Shown piece after piece: positions 21,832 through 33,634 of a stretch of DNA of 64,000 bases (its first letter is position 1; the number at the start of each line of letters is the position of its first letter). The stretch covers positions 62,001 through 126,000 of the forward strand of contig JAAPAO010000019.1 of assembly GCA_013115145.1 (NCBI GenBank), given 5' to 3'. This DNA is from Perkinsus chesapeaki. Its lineage: Eukaryota; Perkinsozoa; Perkinsida; Perkinsidae. Position numbers and translations under genes: made by a program. The notes under the pieces were generated by a model. The model saw only the letters and a program-made list of their open reading frames with translations. It did not search any database and was not told the origin of the DNA.

Positions 21832-23505
21832 ATGGAGTCCAGTATAATACCGATAGAGCTGATCGTCAAATCCAAAGGATCATCGAGGACTCTGCGGACA
21901 GAGCAGGGATGGACACTGGCAAAGCTTTTGACAGAGGCCGGGCTATCATCTAGTACACAAATAGTACTAAGTTGTCGAAGTAGCTCCACCGGGGTTCGAA
22001 CTCGGGACCTATTTTATTTAGGTATATGGGAGCATTATAGGGAGCTAGATGCCAGGAGTTCTCTTGATAGAAGTGTAGTAGTGGAGGGGCGGGATAATGG
22101 TTAAGTTAATTTAGTCCGCCCGACTGGTCGAGGAAAATCGGAGACTTGCCGAGGAAGTGCTTCGGTTGGAGAATCTTTTGCAGCACCAAAAGCCCGCATC
22201 AACCTCGACTGTCGAGCCCGAAGTAACAGCTTTTTCCCTCCCCCAAACTCCGCCCATCGGTGCCAGTGGGACACCAGTGCCCTCAGGGTCCCCCTAATAG
22301 TGCTCGGAGCCGCGTCTCGAGACGGAGCAGTGTTGGGTCCATGATAAGCTACCAAAGCGAGGTGTACGCGGTTGGCAGGTAAATACATATCATCACTTTA
22401 ATCAGGTACATGGAGCACCAAGAAGGTGAGATACTTCGTTTGGATGACGAACTGAAGGCACTGAAGGAAAAGGCAGACCGACTGGCATTGTTGGGTTATG
22501 ATGGCTTCAACTTAGAACCGCCTATTGCACGATGAAGCTGTGAAGGTCCGGTTGGAGCTGGACAAGGCAAATTCAGTTAATGAAGAATTGCAGCAGAAAA
22601 CGCTTGAGTTGTTGGCTGAGAGGGAGATGCTCCTTCGACGTGCCTCCAGCGGCTCCTCGAGTGGAAGTCCAGACTCGAGTGCTGGGATGGGGGAGAGGTC
22701 TCCGGAGTGTAGTAGAGCGGGCGGAGCGAAGCGATTCTTATTGGCAGATTCGGTATCGGCTCGTAGCCTTTTGGACGCCTTGTCGCCTTCTCCAGCGTCG
22801 CCCAGTGGCCTAATGGAGTCGTCGAGCCTTATTTGGTACAGCACCCCTGCAGTAGAGCGGCTTGGGGCTTATAGTCCGGGAACGACAGGGAAGGATCAGA
22901 AAGGGGGGCACGAGGAGTAGTATAAGGGAAGGGAGAGCTTTGGGATATTATATTGCAGCGTGGTCCACATGCTCACCGTCAAGGTGGCCGAATTAGAGCG
23001 AGATAAGGCAGAGCTCAAAGAACAGCTTAGCAGGGCTGTAGGGGAGATGCCCAACACGTCACGGTGGGAAGGCTGGAGTAATGTTGCCGAGGGAATGTTT
23101 TATCAGGCCGAGTTGCTCTCCGTCATCGGCGGGCAGGTCCTTCGGTAGGCAGCCTTTCGATGGGTTCGGGGGACTTGTGTTTAGGTGCTTCCTTGTGTGA
23201 TGAGTTGACGGCCTTCCAGAACGCCGAGAAGGTCGAGGAACTGGAGGCAGAAACGGAAGTGCTAAGAGATACTGTAGCTCGGTATCGAACCTTGGTCCAA
23301 CGGAAGGTAAGCTTAGCACTTGACCGTTACGCCATTTGGTCAGATGGTGTGGTGGTAGGTGTTATTTCCACCAATTTTTATCGGCGCATTTCAGGACGAG
23401 TTCCTCGCCCGGATCATTGCGGTACTGCAAGACGGGCATGCCGATCGCAAGCCGTTGAAGCCCAGCCTTCACCTGAGCACGTCCGGGCAAACCTCTTCAG
23501 TATAA
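21832..23505 (+). CDS. Coiled-coil protein, multi-exon
   Basis: No family recognised. The start is tentative at ATG 21832 (MESSIIPIELIVKSKGSSRT). Introns of 40, 64, about 27, 43 (GC-AG, AAG|GCAGAC) and 39 nt, then one of 56-68 nt and one of 81 nt, connect coiled-coil exons: ARLVEENRRLAEEVLRLENL, a Ser-rich linker, EGEILRLDDELKALKEK, NRLLHDEAVKVRLELDKA, a long Ser/Gly/Pro linker with the 12-bp dispersed word at 22721, LTVKVAELERDKAELKEQ, EKVEELEAETEVLRDTVARY and a last exon EFLARIIAVLQDG ending TAA at 23503-23505. This looks like a cytoskeletal or scaffold protein of about 450 residues. The diacylglycerol kinase ATG lies only 121 nt downstream on the same strand. Confidence 0.6.
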
Positions 23506-23626
23506 TTCAAAATGCGTTTCCTATCCCCACTGACGGTCACATGGTATCCGTAGCGGACAATACGAGGCGTTGCGTTCGAGGGTCAGGTGGGGATGGTCTG
23601 CTTTGCAAAGTTCAAGGATTATTAAT

Positions 23627-25669
23627 ATGACTATCGACTGGACTTCATTGGGTATCTCGGTGCTCCTCGGGCTCGTCCTTATTCTGATTCTTCATAAAGT
23701 TGCTAATGCACGCTTTGCCTCCTACAAGGAACGTCTCAACAAGGACCGCATGACGGCCATGGCGGGTTGGCTTAAGGCCATGGCTTCGCGGGACCGTCCG
23801 CCCAGCAACCATCGGTGGCGGGCCATCTTCTCTTGGGAGTCCCCGAAGGTCTGTGATATCTGTGGTAAAAATATTTATGTGGCGGGCGAGACATGGCAGC
23901 GGAAAGCCTTGGCAACGCTGTTGGTGCCGTCGAGGGCAGAGCGACAACAACAAGGATGCGAGTGTGTCATCTGCGGACAAGTGGCGCACTTCTACTGCTC
24001 GCATCGACACGCCCATCGCATACCGTGTCGCTGGGATTTCACCGACTATCCTCCGAATCACCGTTGGTTGAAGGGCAACTTGCCGACCGATGGGCCAAAT
24101 TGCCAGGTCTGCTATAAGCCCTGTAACCCCGAGGAAGACTACAGATGCATATTATGCCGACGATTCGTGCATGCTGGGAAGTGTCGTGAAGAAATGGGAC
24201 AGAAATGCGACCTTGGTCCCCTGGGATTCGCCTGTCTCAAACCTGCCTGCTTTGTCGACCTCGCTTCAACCAACCCACGGCCTCGGACACAAAGCGACAT
24301 CGATGGCACGTTGAGCCCTCGGGCCTCTACGGAGTGTTCGACGCCCTTACTAGAGGATTTGGAGGCTTCGGAGCGGCCTAAGAGAGAGCGGTGGTCGATC
24401 AGCCGGATGAGCTTGGGCCTATATAAGCTTTTGGCGACCCTGAGGGGGGAGAAGAAATCGCCGACCTCACCGAAGGCTGTGGCAGCGCCGAAGGTCGCCG
24501 AGCCTCCTCCGGTGGTGACACCTTCCTTCATAGTGTCTGCTGAGGGTTGTGATGCCTGTGGCACAACCGATCCGGTATTGTGCTTCATTAACCCTAAGAG
24601 CGGTGGGTTGCAGGGAAGGAAGGTGAGAGATCAGCTCTATGGCACGTTGCATCCTCGCCAAGTGGTCGATCTAACCAAGCCAGGTCAGCCTCGATCGGCG
24701 CTGCTTGCCTTCAGCCCCATAGCTACACGTCTTAGAGTCCTGGTGTGCGGCGGTGATGGCACTGTTGGTTGGATACTTGGAGAAATCAATTCGGCGTATG
24801 GACCTGATGAATTCAGGAAGATACCGGTATCGATAATGCCTATGGGCACTGGCAATGACTTGGCTGCCATCCTCGGTTGTGGGAGAGAGATCGACCTGTC
24901 GGAGGTGTCCATGCGAACGGCTATGGCAGCCCGACCGAACGGCCACCTGCAAAGGCTCGATCGGTGGAACATTAAGTTTGATTATTATCGCCCACACAAC
25001 AAAATTAGACGCTCCATGTCGGCCCCTCGATTGTATGGCGAGTTCATTGAAGACGAGGACTACACTGCTGGCTTGGACACGGAGTTGCAGGTTCTATCCC
25101 CGGAGACAGAAACTAAGGTTATTATTAATTATCTTGACATCGGTGCGGCTGCCAGAATCGCTGGTCAATTCCATCACCACCGAGAGACCTTCCCAGAGCT
25201 CTTCACCACGCGCTTTGAGAACAAGGTTCGCTACGGCGAGCTCGGCTTTGCGGACTTCCTCGCCGAGGAGCCCGTCTCGCTCCGAGACGTCACGGTCACT
25301 TGCGACGGCATCCCTGTGCAACTGCCGTGTAATGGTGACTTGGCCGATATTATAATAGTGAATATTCCCAGTTTTGCTGGAGCTGTAGATCTATGGGGCA
25401 CTACGAGCCCTCGGTCCCACGGATACAAAAAGCAAAAAGTCGACGACGGCATCATCGAAGTGGTCGCGGTGAGCTCGTTGTTCCACCTCGGGAAGGTCCA
25501 AGTTGGTCTGTCATCGCCTTATGCAGTTTGCCAGGGCCGTGAGATAACTGTGGCTCTCTCAACTGGGGCTCGACTCCCCGCCCAGCTCGATGGTGAGCCT
25601 TACACTTTACTTGGTCCTTGCGAACTTACTGTATCACTTAAAGATGATGCTTTGATGGTTAAACGATAA
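23627..25669 (+). CDS. Diacylglycerol kinase, membrane-anchored, type with two C1 domains
   Basis: Phosphorylates diacylglycerol to phosphatidic acid at membranes. 680 residues in one exon, unlike its intron-rich neighbours. An N-terminal TM helix (LGISVLLGLVLILILHKVA) is followed by two Cys/His-rich C1-type zinc domains (about residues 83-150: CDICGKNIY...CECVICGQVAHFYCSHRHAHRIPC; about 160-210: CQVCYKPC...CILCRRFVHAGKC), a Ser/Thr/Pro linker, the catalytic domain with CFINPKSGG, the ATP-site VLVCGGDGTVGWIL and MPMGTGNDLAAILG, and the accessory domain (NYLDIGAAARIAGQFHHHRE, YGELGFADF, LDGEPY). Helix plus two C1 plus kinase is the DGK-epsilon layout. I chose the ATG at 23627 because it begins the TM helix; the frame is open upstream. 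The stop is followed by two more in-frame stops of the other kinds (TAA TAG TGA). Confidence 0.95.
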   Translation: MTIDWTSLGISVLLGLVLILILHKVANARFASYKERLNKDRMTAMAGWLKAMASRDRPPSNHRWRAIFSWESPKVCDICGKNIYVAGETWQRKALATLLVPSRAERQQQGCECVICGQVAHFYCSHRHAHRIPCRWDFTDYPPNHRWLKGNLPTDGPNCQVCYKPCNPEEDYRCILCRRFVHAGKCREEMGQKCDLGPLGFACLKPACFVDLASTNPRPRTQSDIDGTLSPRASTECSTPLLEDLEASERPKRERWSISRMSLGLYKLLATLRGEKKSPTSPKAVAAPKVAEPPPVVTPSFIVSAEGCDACGTTDPVLCFINPKSGGLQGRKVRDQLYGTLHPRQVVDLTKPGQPRSALLAFSPIATRLRVLVCGGDGTVGWILGEINSAYGPDEFRKIPVSIMPMGTGNDLAAILGCGREIDLSEVSMRTAMAARPNGHLQRLDRWNIKFDYYRPHNKIRRSMSAPRLYGEFIEDEDYTAGLDTELQVLSPETETKVIINYLDIGAAARIAGQFHHHRETFPELFTTRFENKVRYGELGFADFLAEEPVSLRDVTVTCDGIPVQLPCNGDLADIIIVNIPSFAGAVDLWGTTSPRSHGYKKQKVDDGIIEVVAVSSLFHLGKVQVGLSSPYAVCQGREITVALSTGARLPAQLDGEPYTLLGPCELTVSLKDDALMVKR

Positions 25670-26227
25670 TAGTGATCATTTTGACTGTTTAGTGACAATA
25701 TAACATTTTACACCCGTGTTGACTGTCGACTGGTCTTTGGGTTTGTTATTCAAGGGTGAGGGCATTTCTGATAATTAAATAGAGGATACGTGAGCTAGTA
25801 GAGCTTTCCTTTTCGACGTCCGTCTTAATTCTGTAAACGATAGTAAACTCTTCTTCTTGGTTTATCTTCCCTTTCGATTCTTTCCTATACGATATCTCTG
25901 CAAAGGATATCTTACTATCTATTAAACAAGGGATTTCAGTTTCCAGATCCCTTCGTAACTGCCTGTTCGATGAGTTGCCCAGCGCTGGTTCGATAACATT
26001 TCCCTCGCTTGTTTAAGACGGTATCGTGGTCACTGTGGCTTGATGTGTGCTGGTAGGACAGTTGGAGGAATGTTCTTTGGAATTGTGTGGGTGGCGAGTT
26101 AACCTTTGTGGAATCTTCGCACTACATTGCGGCGCATGTTCATCGCCGAGCGCGTATCTTTTTGCACGCGTGCGCACCACTTTGAGTTTGACGTGAGCGT
26201 TTCTACACAAATCCCATTTATCTTAAT

Positions 26228-28032
26228 ATGAATCACATCGATAACTTTAAAGGCTCTACCGGGGGCATCAGTGAGGAACCCAACCGCTCGACCTTCATTT
26301 TTAAATCAACCAGCGGTCGTCAGCTTGCCACAGAGCCGGAGCGCCGCCCGAGTACCCCTCCGAGCCCGGGCGGGCCTTTTGGTGAGACTCTTCGGCGGTA
26401 GTGGTCCTATTGATCCCTTATGGGATTAGGTCACTACCTGCTAGACGACTCTGGTGCCGTCGGAGCCTTCCTCAGCACATCAACGGACACTGACAGTGGC
26501 GGAGGAGGCGGCGGCCATATCGGGTGTATCTATTCCGGACAATTAGATGACGAATCCTACATTGTGAGGCAAACTCGCCTTTTACCTCCGTCCATTTTCG
26601 TTTTCAGGCTGCTGGATCGTCCCCGCCACCACCGCTCTACGCTGCATCCTCGTTCCCGTCGCTTCCGATGCCTTTGAACCTCATCGAAGCTCTGGTGGAT
26701 ATCGGCATTCAAGAAGCAGGATCCCCACTGCCGAGCAGAGCCAGCCTTGAGTTGTTATCAAATGCGGCCTTGATCGCTGCTAGAGCCTCGGTTAACGAGG
26801 GGGTCGCCGCTGCCAGTCAGGAATGCGCCACTAGAGCGCTGACTCGTATGTTGGAGAGATTCGCCATTATCTGGGAGGACTACTGCAAGGAGCTCGAGGC
26901 TGCTGGCATTGGGGCTGGTGGACTTGAACATCTCTCCTCTTCAACAACAACGACGACAACCTCGCCGACTAAGGATAATTATTATTATGACTCCAATGGA
27001 TTCGACTCCACCACTCTTGGCCCACTGACGGCCACCACCGCCGAGCCACCTACTCCTGAAGGCTCTCCGCAAGGCACCACACCCGAGACGGTTTTGAGAA
27101 GGCCCTCTGGATTCTCGAGAAGCTCCTCTATGTCGAATAACAGCCTGTCTGGCCCTGGTGGTTCGCCCACAGCGACCGCTGCTGCCGTTCCCGTCAATGG
27201 TGCGACACCCTTCAACACCCTTCCCCAGCATTTGGTCGATCCTAAAGATTGGTGTACTGTGATTCTGAGAAACATTCCTAATAAGTATGATGAGGTTATG
27301 CTGCTAGAACAATTCTTAGCGGCAGGCTTTTCCAGCGACACTGATATCCGTTATGTGTATACGCCAAAGGACGCCACCAACAACTGCAATCTTGGCTATG
27401 CTTTCGTCGACCTCGTCAGCCATGATGTCGCGGTTAAGTTCACTTCGGTCTATGAGGGCTTCCGTTTGCCGAGTTCGAAGTCGAGGAAGGTGTGCAGTGC
27501 AAGTTGGGCAAAGATGCAATCGGTTCCGGCGACTATGCAGGGTAACCAGAGTAATCGAGTTGGTGCTATGTCGACTGCTGGTAGAAGGGACAGCAGGTTC
27601 CTCTCTGGCCACAGTGGTAGGAAGGGATCTATCTCCGCGGCGACCCCTAGGAGATACGCTAAGAGAGCTGATGCCTCTCCACCAGGGTTCACCACTGATA
27701 GGACCGGTGTAGACAGCGATGCAGTCATCCTTTTGGTTGGTATTACATGCTCGCGAGGAAAGTTGACGGAGACTCTGTCGTCGAGGTTCGGGCAAGTTGC
27801 TTCGGTTGACGGAAGTGGTCGCTATTGCCGTGTGGCGTTCAGTAGCACTGCTGGCGCTCGTCGAGCCAAGGATGCTATTCTTTCTGGTGCGGTTACGATC
27901 GATGGACAAATCTTAAAGCTCGGTGAAGGAGTATCTTTTGATAAGGGAAATCTTGGAGAGTTTGAGGATGACAACAATGACGATCTTGATCAGTTCAATG
28001 TGGGACCGTTAGACGATTATTTAACTCAGTGA
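26228..28032 (+). CDS. Mei2-type RNA-binding protein (RRM_2)
   Basis: RNA-binding protein with the Mei2-specific C-terminal RRM (PF04059), a family that controls meiosis and differentiation in fungi, plants and alveolates. Three exons: 26228-26381, 26430-26563, 26608-28032 (introns 48 and 44 nt), 570 residues. The N-terminal half is low complexity (Pro/Ser, poly-Gly, poly-Thr, DNYYYDSNG). The RRM spans about residues 308-405: TVILRNIPNKYDEVMLLEQF (RNP2-like with the Mei2 signature RNIPNKY), then IRYVYTPKDATNNCNLGYAF (RNP1 region NxGYAFV), then LPSSKSRKVCSASWAKMQ. A second, weaker RRM-like fold may lie near the end (VILLVGITCSRGKLTETL...CRVAFSSTAGA). The acidic Asp/Asn-rich tail ends QFNVGPLDDYLTQ, followed by TGA TAG. 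Spacing from the kinase gene is about 560 nt. Confidence 0.92.
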
Positions 28033-30067
28033 TAGTTGGTGAATTCAGAAGGAGCTGCTGCTGTTGCTTAATGAGTATTGGTGCTTGGCTTAACCTCTAT
28101 TGTATCTTTCCCCATTCACAGTGCTGTTGGACGACTGTCCCTATTTCTGTGAAGTCCTGTAGTAGGTAAATAGATTCACCCCGTGTGTTGTTGCTGATGA
28201 TGCTGGTATCACGACACCAGCACTCAAAGTTGCCTGCGGTTGTCGTCATCATAATTTCATCAAGTCGATCATATAAGTCTGCTCTATCTGGCTATTTCTT
28301 TTCCGGTAAATTGGTAGCCACTTCGACTGCCATCATTAATTTGGTCGTTCTAATATGATCCTCTGTTATTACTGCTCTCCTGCTCCTCCTCTCTAATTTG
28401 ACTATTCTTTATCCTCTATAACCATCATTTCCGCTCTACCATTCCCATGCTGTTCTCGAAGCCTAATAATTTCATTCGTTTGGTGTGGCCCTCTGCAGCC
28501 GCTTCACCGGGCTATCATCATCATCATCATCATTATCATCATCATCGAAAGCGGCAGCAGCAGGGGGAGCCATAATAGTAGTCTTTAATATTCATCATGA
28601 GATCTTGCTGTGGTTATTGAAGTAGTAATGTTTCAAATATTGTTATCAGGTTTTTGACGGGCGTAACTGGATTTGCGTTGTAGTTGGAGTTTCTGCAGCT
28701 GCGAGCAATGATAAAAGTACTTGAAGTACATACTGTCTAGCCCATAACCTCAGGGCTTCCGAATAAGAGTGTAAAGAACGACAGTTGACTGGTGGAAGGA
28801 GTCACATGCGTTCCGAGCAGGAACGTGTTCGAGCAAAATTTGCAAATCACGTGCGCATTAGGAGCATTTTTGGACTCCTAAGCAACAAATTTTAAAGAGG
28901 CTAGATGACTCTGTGAACTGGTGGCCCTCTGCATTTCGAAGGTAGGTGAGCTCGGGCTTCCTTGGTGATTATATAGGGACAATGTAACCTTTCTTACTTA
29001 GTTGGCAGGTCGCCAAGGTTTCTATTTACTTGGTAGCTACTGTCGGCAAGGGATGCAAGAAAGCGGTATTCCTGAACCAGCTAGATGATGGACAAAACTA
29101 AAGGATAAATTTAGGAAGGGCTGTTCGCTGATTCGGGCGTTTAAAAATACGAGTCGTGAATCTTGGTGCGTAGTTGAATCGATAATTATATCAATTGCTG
29201 GTGGTCCGCAATGGGGAGAGACACCTAACACCATGGTGAACATATCCATCATCATTCCGACCTGTTCTTTCTTTAATTCGGATGGACAAGCTGGATTTCA
29301 ATACTTGTTACAATGGTGTGATTACCGATCCACACGCATTGTGTTAGTAACCTTAAGGTTCAACATCCACTGCAAAGGCCGCCGCGAGGCCGCCGGTGTG
29401 TCTCAGACAAGATTGATCCTTCACACCTTCCTGTGGGGTTCGGCTCCATTGCCGACACTACCGCTCTCAGTAAACGATACCTGAGGCTCGATGATGGTCA
29501 TGCAAGCATGACCAGGAGGTTGGCTCTACCAAAAATCCAGGAGGCTGAGAGAACGCATCTTGAAGTGGTTCTATAGTTTTTAATGATTTTCATGTCAACA
29601 TATGCGATAGTCTTATTGACGAACTTTGCTCTCATTTCATCCACAGGGGACAGTATAAACGATACCCAATCCCCGTGGGTAGGTGATGCCAATGATGTAA
29701 GCCCATTTAGTTATGAAGATATGTCTCCGCCTTGCTCTGAAATGGTTGTATACTGAACGAGCCCGGTTGAGTTCGGCCGGTGCGAAATATCGCAAGCTCT
29801 ACGCAGCGCATCGGAGCTTTCTTCATGTTTCCATAAGCTGCCTTCATCAGATATGCATACCCCTCGGTCCGTCTGTCTCAGTGGAGTTTTCTAATATCGC
29901 CTCCAGAGCCACGCAGTTGGCCTTTGGAGATATAGCACATCTTGGCAGATGCCCTTTCCTTTCGAGGGAGTGTCGACACTTTACCGAGGTCGGCTCTTGT
30001 TTGATTTAGCGCTTCTTAGCAGCATCCCTTACCTTAGTGGCTTCTCGAGAACACCTATCACCGGCAG
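28033..30067. other. Mostly non-coding, may hold the 5' exon(s) of the GH47 gene
   Basis: It begins with the 3' flank of the Mei2-type gene and includes an ATC microsatellite at 28514-28546. A frame at about 29438-29578 (+) reads GFGSIADTTALSKRYLRLDD... and looks coding, but I cannot join it to a neighbour. The N-terminal exon(s) of the mannosidase, with signal or anchor, should lie in 29.2-30.07 kb; I could not fix them. Confidence 0.4.
28514..28546 (+). repeat. ATC microsatellite
   Basis: Eleven ATC units with one ATT variant, in the 3' flank of the Mei2-type gene. Confidence 0.9.
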
Positions 30068-33000
30068 AAGGCAGTAAAGGAGATGATGGCTCATGCTTAT
30101 GGACAGTACGAGGCTAAAGGCTTTGCCACTGATGAGATGGACACTCTAGAAGGCCATGGTATGACTACCCTACCAGCTTCGGTACTTCCTATGGTTCGTG
30201 GTAGGTACCGACAATTGGGGTGGGTTCAGTCTAACGATGGTGGATGCAATGGATACATTAGCTTTGATGGGCATGTTGCCCGAATATGAGCGAGCAATTG
30301 ACTGGCTGTATGAGCATTATAGAACAGCACATGCGAAGAGTCATTGGGTGAATACCTTTGAATCTGCTATACGAATACTTGGCGGGTAAGAGGCAAACGG
30401 AGTGGATATCGAAGCAACAACTTTTTCACAGCGTCATTCAATATATAAATACAGTCTTCTTGAGGTTGTACGAATCATAGTGGAGATTCGTACTGCATTA
30501 GGAATTGTTAAGTTTCGCTCTCCGACACGGGAGATAACTTCTGGAGTAGGATTAGAGCGCATATACTATGGTTGCCAATCCTTAGAAAATGTATATAGTT
30601 CGTTATTAACATTTCTACAAGCTGGATGTGTCATAATTGTACTCGGTCGACACTATGGGCGCCGCACCGATTTATTTCTGGTACCGCAATGGGAAGATTT
30701 TCGTTAACAAAGCTCCGAGATCCGTTTCATAATGAGAGTTCCTGGTAGGAACTTACTTTATTCTTTTGTCATTCAAAGAGCAGGATTTATCCTTGGTTCG
30801 ATCTCGCCAGCTAGCTTTTCTTCAGGTACCTCGGTGCGTGGACGCTTAGTCCTCCAGATTCTCCTCATCGAGCAAAGCTATCGGAGATGGCAGAGGATAT
30901 CGGGTTGAGGCTTATAAAGGCGTTCTATCCCCACACGGGAGAGACCAAGCCTCATTTACCATATTCAGATATTAATCTGGCATCTGGTGAGTATGGCGGC
31001 CTCTCCGCGTGTAAACGGTGTTAGTCCGTCAATCGGTCGAATGGTCTTTAATAATACATCTATACTGGAGTCGATGCAAAGGGATGAGTTCAGCATGCCT
31101 TGGTCGACCATAAGCGAATTACAATAATACGTTTATGTATTACTTCGTCTATTACTCGATATGGAGGCATTGTCTGTACGTTACAGCATGTCCCTAGAAG
31201 TGACTCGAATAGCCAAAGCTAATAGTTTCAGGAGCGCTTAGTGAATCGCACTAGGCAACCTATTATCAGAATACGTTGTGGTGACAAAAACTCAACGGTG
31301 AGACGGCGAGGGGCTGGGCAGATTTTCTCGTATCGGAACTGCGTATTGACTTGATGGCATTTTCATGCTGAATCTCCATCGATGGCAGCCTATATGTTCC
31401 AGGTGAAACAGCCCTACTAGGGGGATCAGTGAGTCTTTCCGAGGCTAATATTGGCCTGGATTTGCTGGCCGCTTCAATGGTCACAGGGAATCCTGTTTTT
31501 GCTCAAGCCGCGGCGAATGTAAGTGTGTGCGGTTGGAGAGGCTTTTTCTCGGCAGAAAAGTATCACACTAACTTCCTCGTTACCCTTTGAATCACTACTG
31601 CCATTCAGCTGCGAATAGCGTCTGCAATGTTCCGGAGCTTCGTAGCCCGTCATAGCCGATATCGCTGGGTGTCATTTGGCAGCAGGTCCAAACGATACTG
31701 CGAGAGAGCTATGGTCACATCGAGAGAGGGCTTTTACCAGTTCGGCTTCCTCTCATTCCGGAGGGCAACGATGACCATATTAAGCAGGGCGATAATAAGA
31801 TTGGTCTCGGAGCTCGGGGTGACTCTCATTATGAGTAAGTTGCGGTATGAGACGATCTACGAGGAGGATGAAAGGTGGAATAGCAAGACATTCAGCACGT
31901 ATCAAAGCCTTAGTCAGCCATGTTCCCGAGGATCTTGCCGGAAACCTGGACGACTCGGTCAATAAATGGGAGATGGATATATCCTCGACATCTCACACTC
32001 TTGATGATGATGCTTCAGAGCAGAACTCAGTGGTGCGGTGACGTGCGCAAAATAGCCCACAAAATTGATGTTCCTATTGGGAAAGGCTTGAAGCAGAAAT
32101 GTGACATTTCAAATGTCTTCTTTTTGTTATCAAGCGATATTAGTTGTTCCATAAGGTACTTGCTAAAGCAGTGGATCCTTGGGGGCAAGAAGGATAATTC
32201 ATTACTGAGAAGTTGGCAGATCAGTCTATATAAGATATATCATAACATGAACGCTCACGTTGAAACTGATGGTATAGGGAGAGACTATATAGCAGAGTAA
32301 CGGGGGATAGGACGCAGGTTCAATCCCCTGCACGGGTACTCTTTCATTGTCAGTTTTGGCTTGATGAAGTCTGATCCCAAGATGGACCATTTAACTTGTT
32401 TTCTACCAGGCAGCTTGGCTCTGGATTACATAGTGCGTAGCGGTGATGATGGGTAAGTCTCTCGCCGCATACATATTCAAATGTTGTTCCAACGATAAGC
32501 TCCGAATCAACGCTCTCCTGTTCGTAATAGCTTCCCTGTTGGGATCAATGCAGTTTGCCAAAACATATCGTTGTATTTTTAAATCGCTTCGATTGATAGA
32601 GACTCTACCTTAGCGATCTCCTCGCCAGTTTAAATCCACCAGAATTGCTGGAGAAGAAGAGGAGGGTTTTATCGCGAACATCATTTGAAGATGTTCTCCT
32701 ATCGTCTGGTGGGGTACTCAGTCTCGAGGAAGAGCTTGATTGGGCCAGGAACCTAACTGCAGCATGCATCGACATGTACGCTCTCAGGCTTTTAGCTAAT
32801 TACTGGAAGTTGTTAGGTATTATCGTATTGAGCAGACCGGTTTAGCTCCCGAAATTACGAGGTTTGATGCCCATGGAGCAGTGGATGACCTGGGGTCGAT
32901 GCATAATCTACTCAGACCGGAAACCATTGAAGCGTTGTGGTACATGTGGAGGGCCACTGGAGATTGGTAGTCATACTTGAATCAGATTCTTTTGAGTCAT

Positions 33001-33634
33001 CGACTACTTGACTTATAGCGTATTCACGTGGGCAAGCTCAATTCCGACGGATATGCAGAATTGCAGAATACGAACATTCTAGTCGGGATGCTGTACAGTA
33101 TCATCCTTACATGGGATTCTCGTCTATTGAATCATCGAATATCACAGTTTCACCTTTTCAAGTTTACAGCGAGTCTCCTGATATGATTGGCTTACTGTGT
33201 AGGTATTACAGGGAAGCTGGTTGGCGAATAGCCAAGGCGTTTGAGAAACATGCCCGTACAGCTTATGGTTACTCGTCACTGCGAAACGTTAGATCCCATG
33301 GAAGCTACACTGGAGGGCAGCCGAGCTACTTTTTTTCTGGTAATAATAATTAAGGCATTTATGCTATTCCATTCGCTTTACTTAATGGCTTGCGCCGTAC
33401 TTGAGCATACAATCTTGCGGATGCATCCTTCGTTTACTAAAGAGCACACGAGCTCTGTTGGCAGTAAAAATCTTCGTCACTATTTCAGAAACCCTTAAGT
33501 ACCTCTACCTACTCTTTTCACCGGATATGCTCGCAGTTAGAGTTACACCTGGAGTCATCGATGGTGTTATGCTGCCCCATGATGTATACGTACTTAATAC
33601 TGAAGGCCACCCATATGGAATAGATGGCTCATGA
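30068..33634 (+). CDS. GH47 alpha-1,2-mannosidase (class I; ER mannosidase/EDEM-like), 5' end missing
   Basis: Trims mannose from N-glycans in the ER/Golgi. Exons fixed by splice sites and family sequence: 30068-30158 (MMAHAYGQYEAKGF), 30205-30385 (NWGGFSLTMVDAMDTL, WVNTFESAIRILGG), 30826-30986, 31403-31518, 31609-31641, 31683-31834 (GLGARGDSHYE), from 32156 (YLLKQWILGGKKDNSLL), about 32370-32451 (KMDHLTCFLPGSLALD), up to 32775 (LDWARNLTAACIDM), 32817-32966 (GLAPEITRFD, NLLRPETIEALWYMWRATGD), 33203-33339, 33489-33634 (ETLKYLYLLFS, LNTEGHPYG). The acidic residues of the GH47 site are visible (FE..IR, GDSHYEYL, RPETIE), as is the Ca-binding T of NTEGHP, so it should be active. Introns are of two classes: 41-46 nt, and 149-440 nt. 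The splice before KMDHL is unresolved. Confidence 0.9.

Noticed and set aside
21985-22055. tRNA-like sequence on the minus strand (7-bp acceptor match TAGCTCC/GGAGCTA and a T-arm-like GTTCGAACC)
   Set aside because: About 67 nt, with no proper D-arm or anticodon arm and a mismatch in the T-stem; it also lies in a frame open on the plus strand.
32280-32345. tRNA gene in a GH47 intron
   Set aside because: A-box- and B-box-like words exist, but the acceptor stem does not pair; at most a tRNA-derived fragment.
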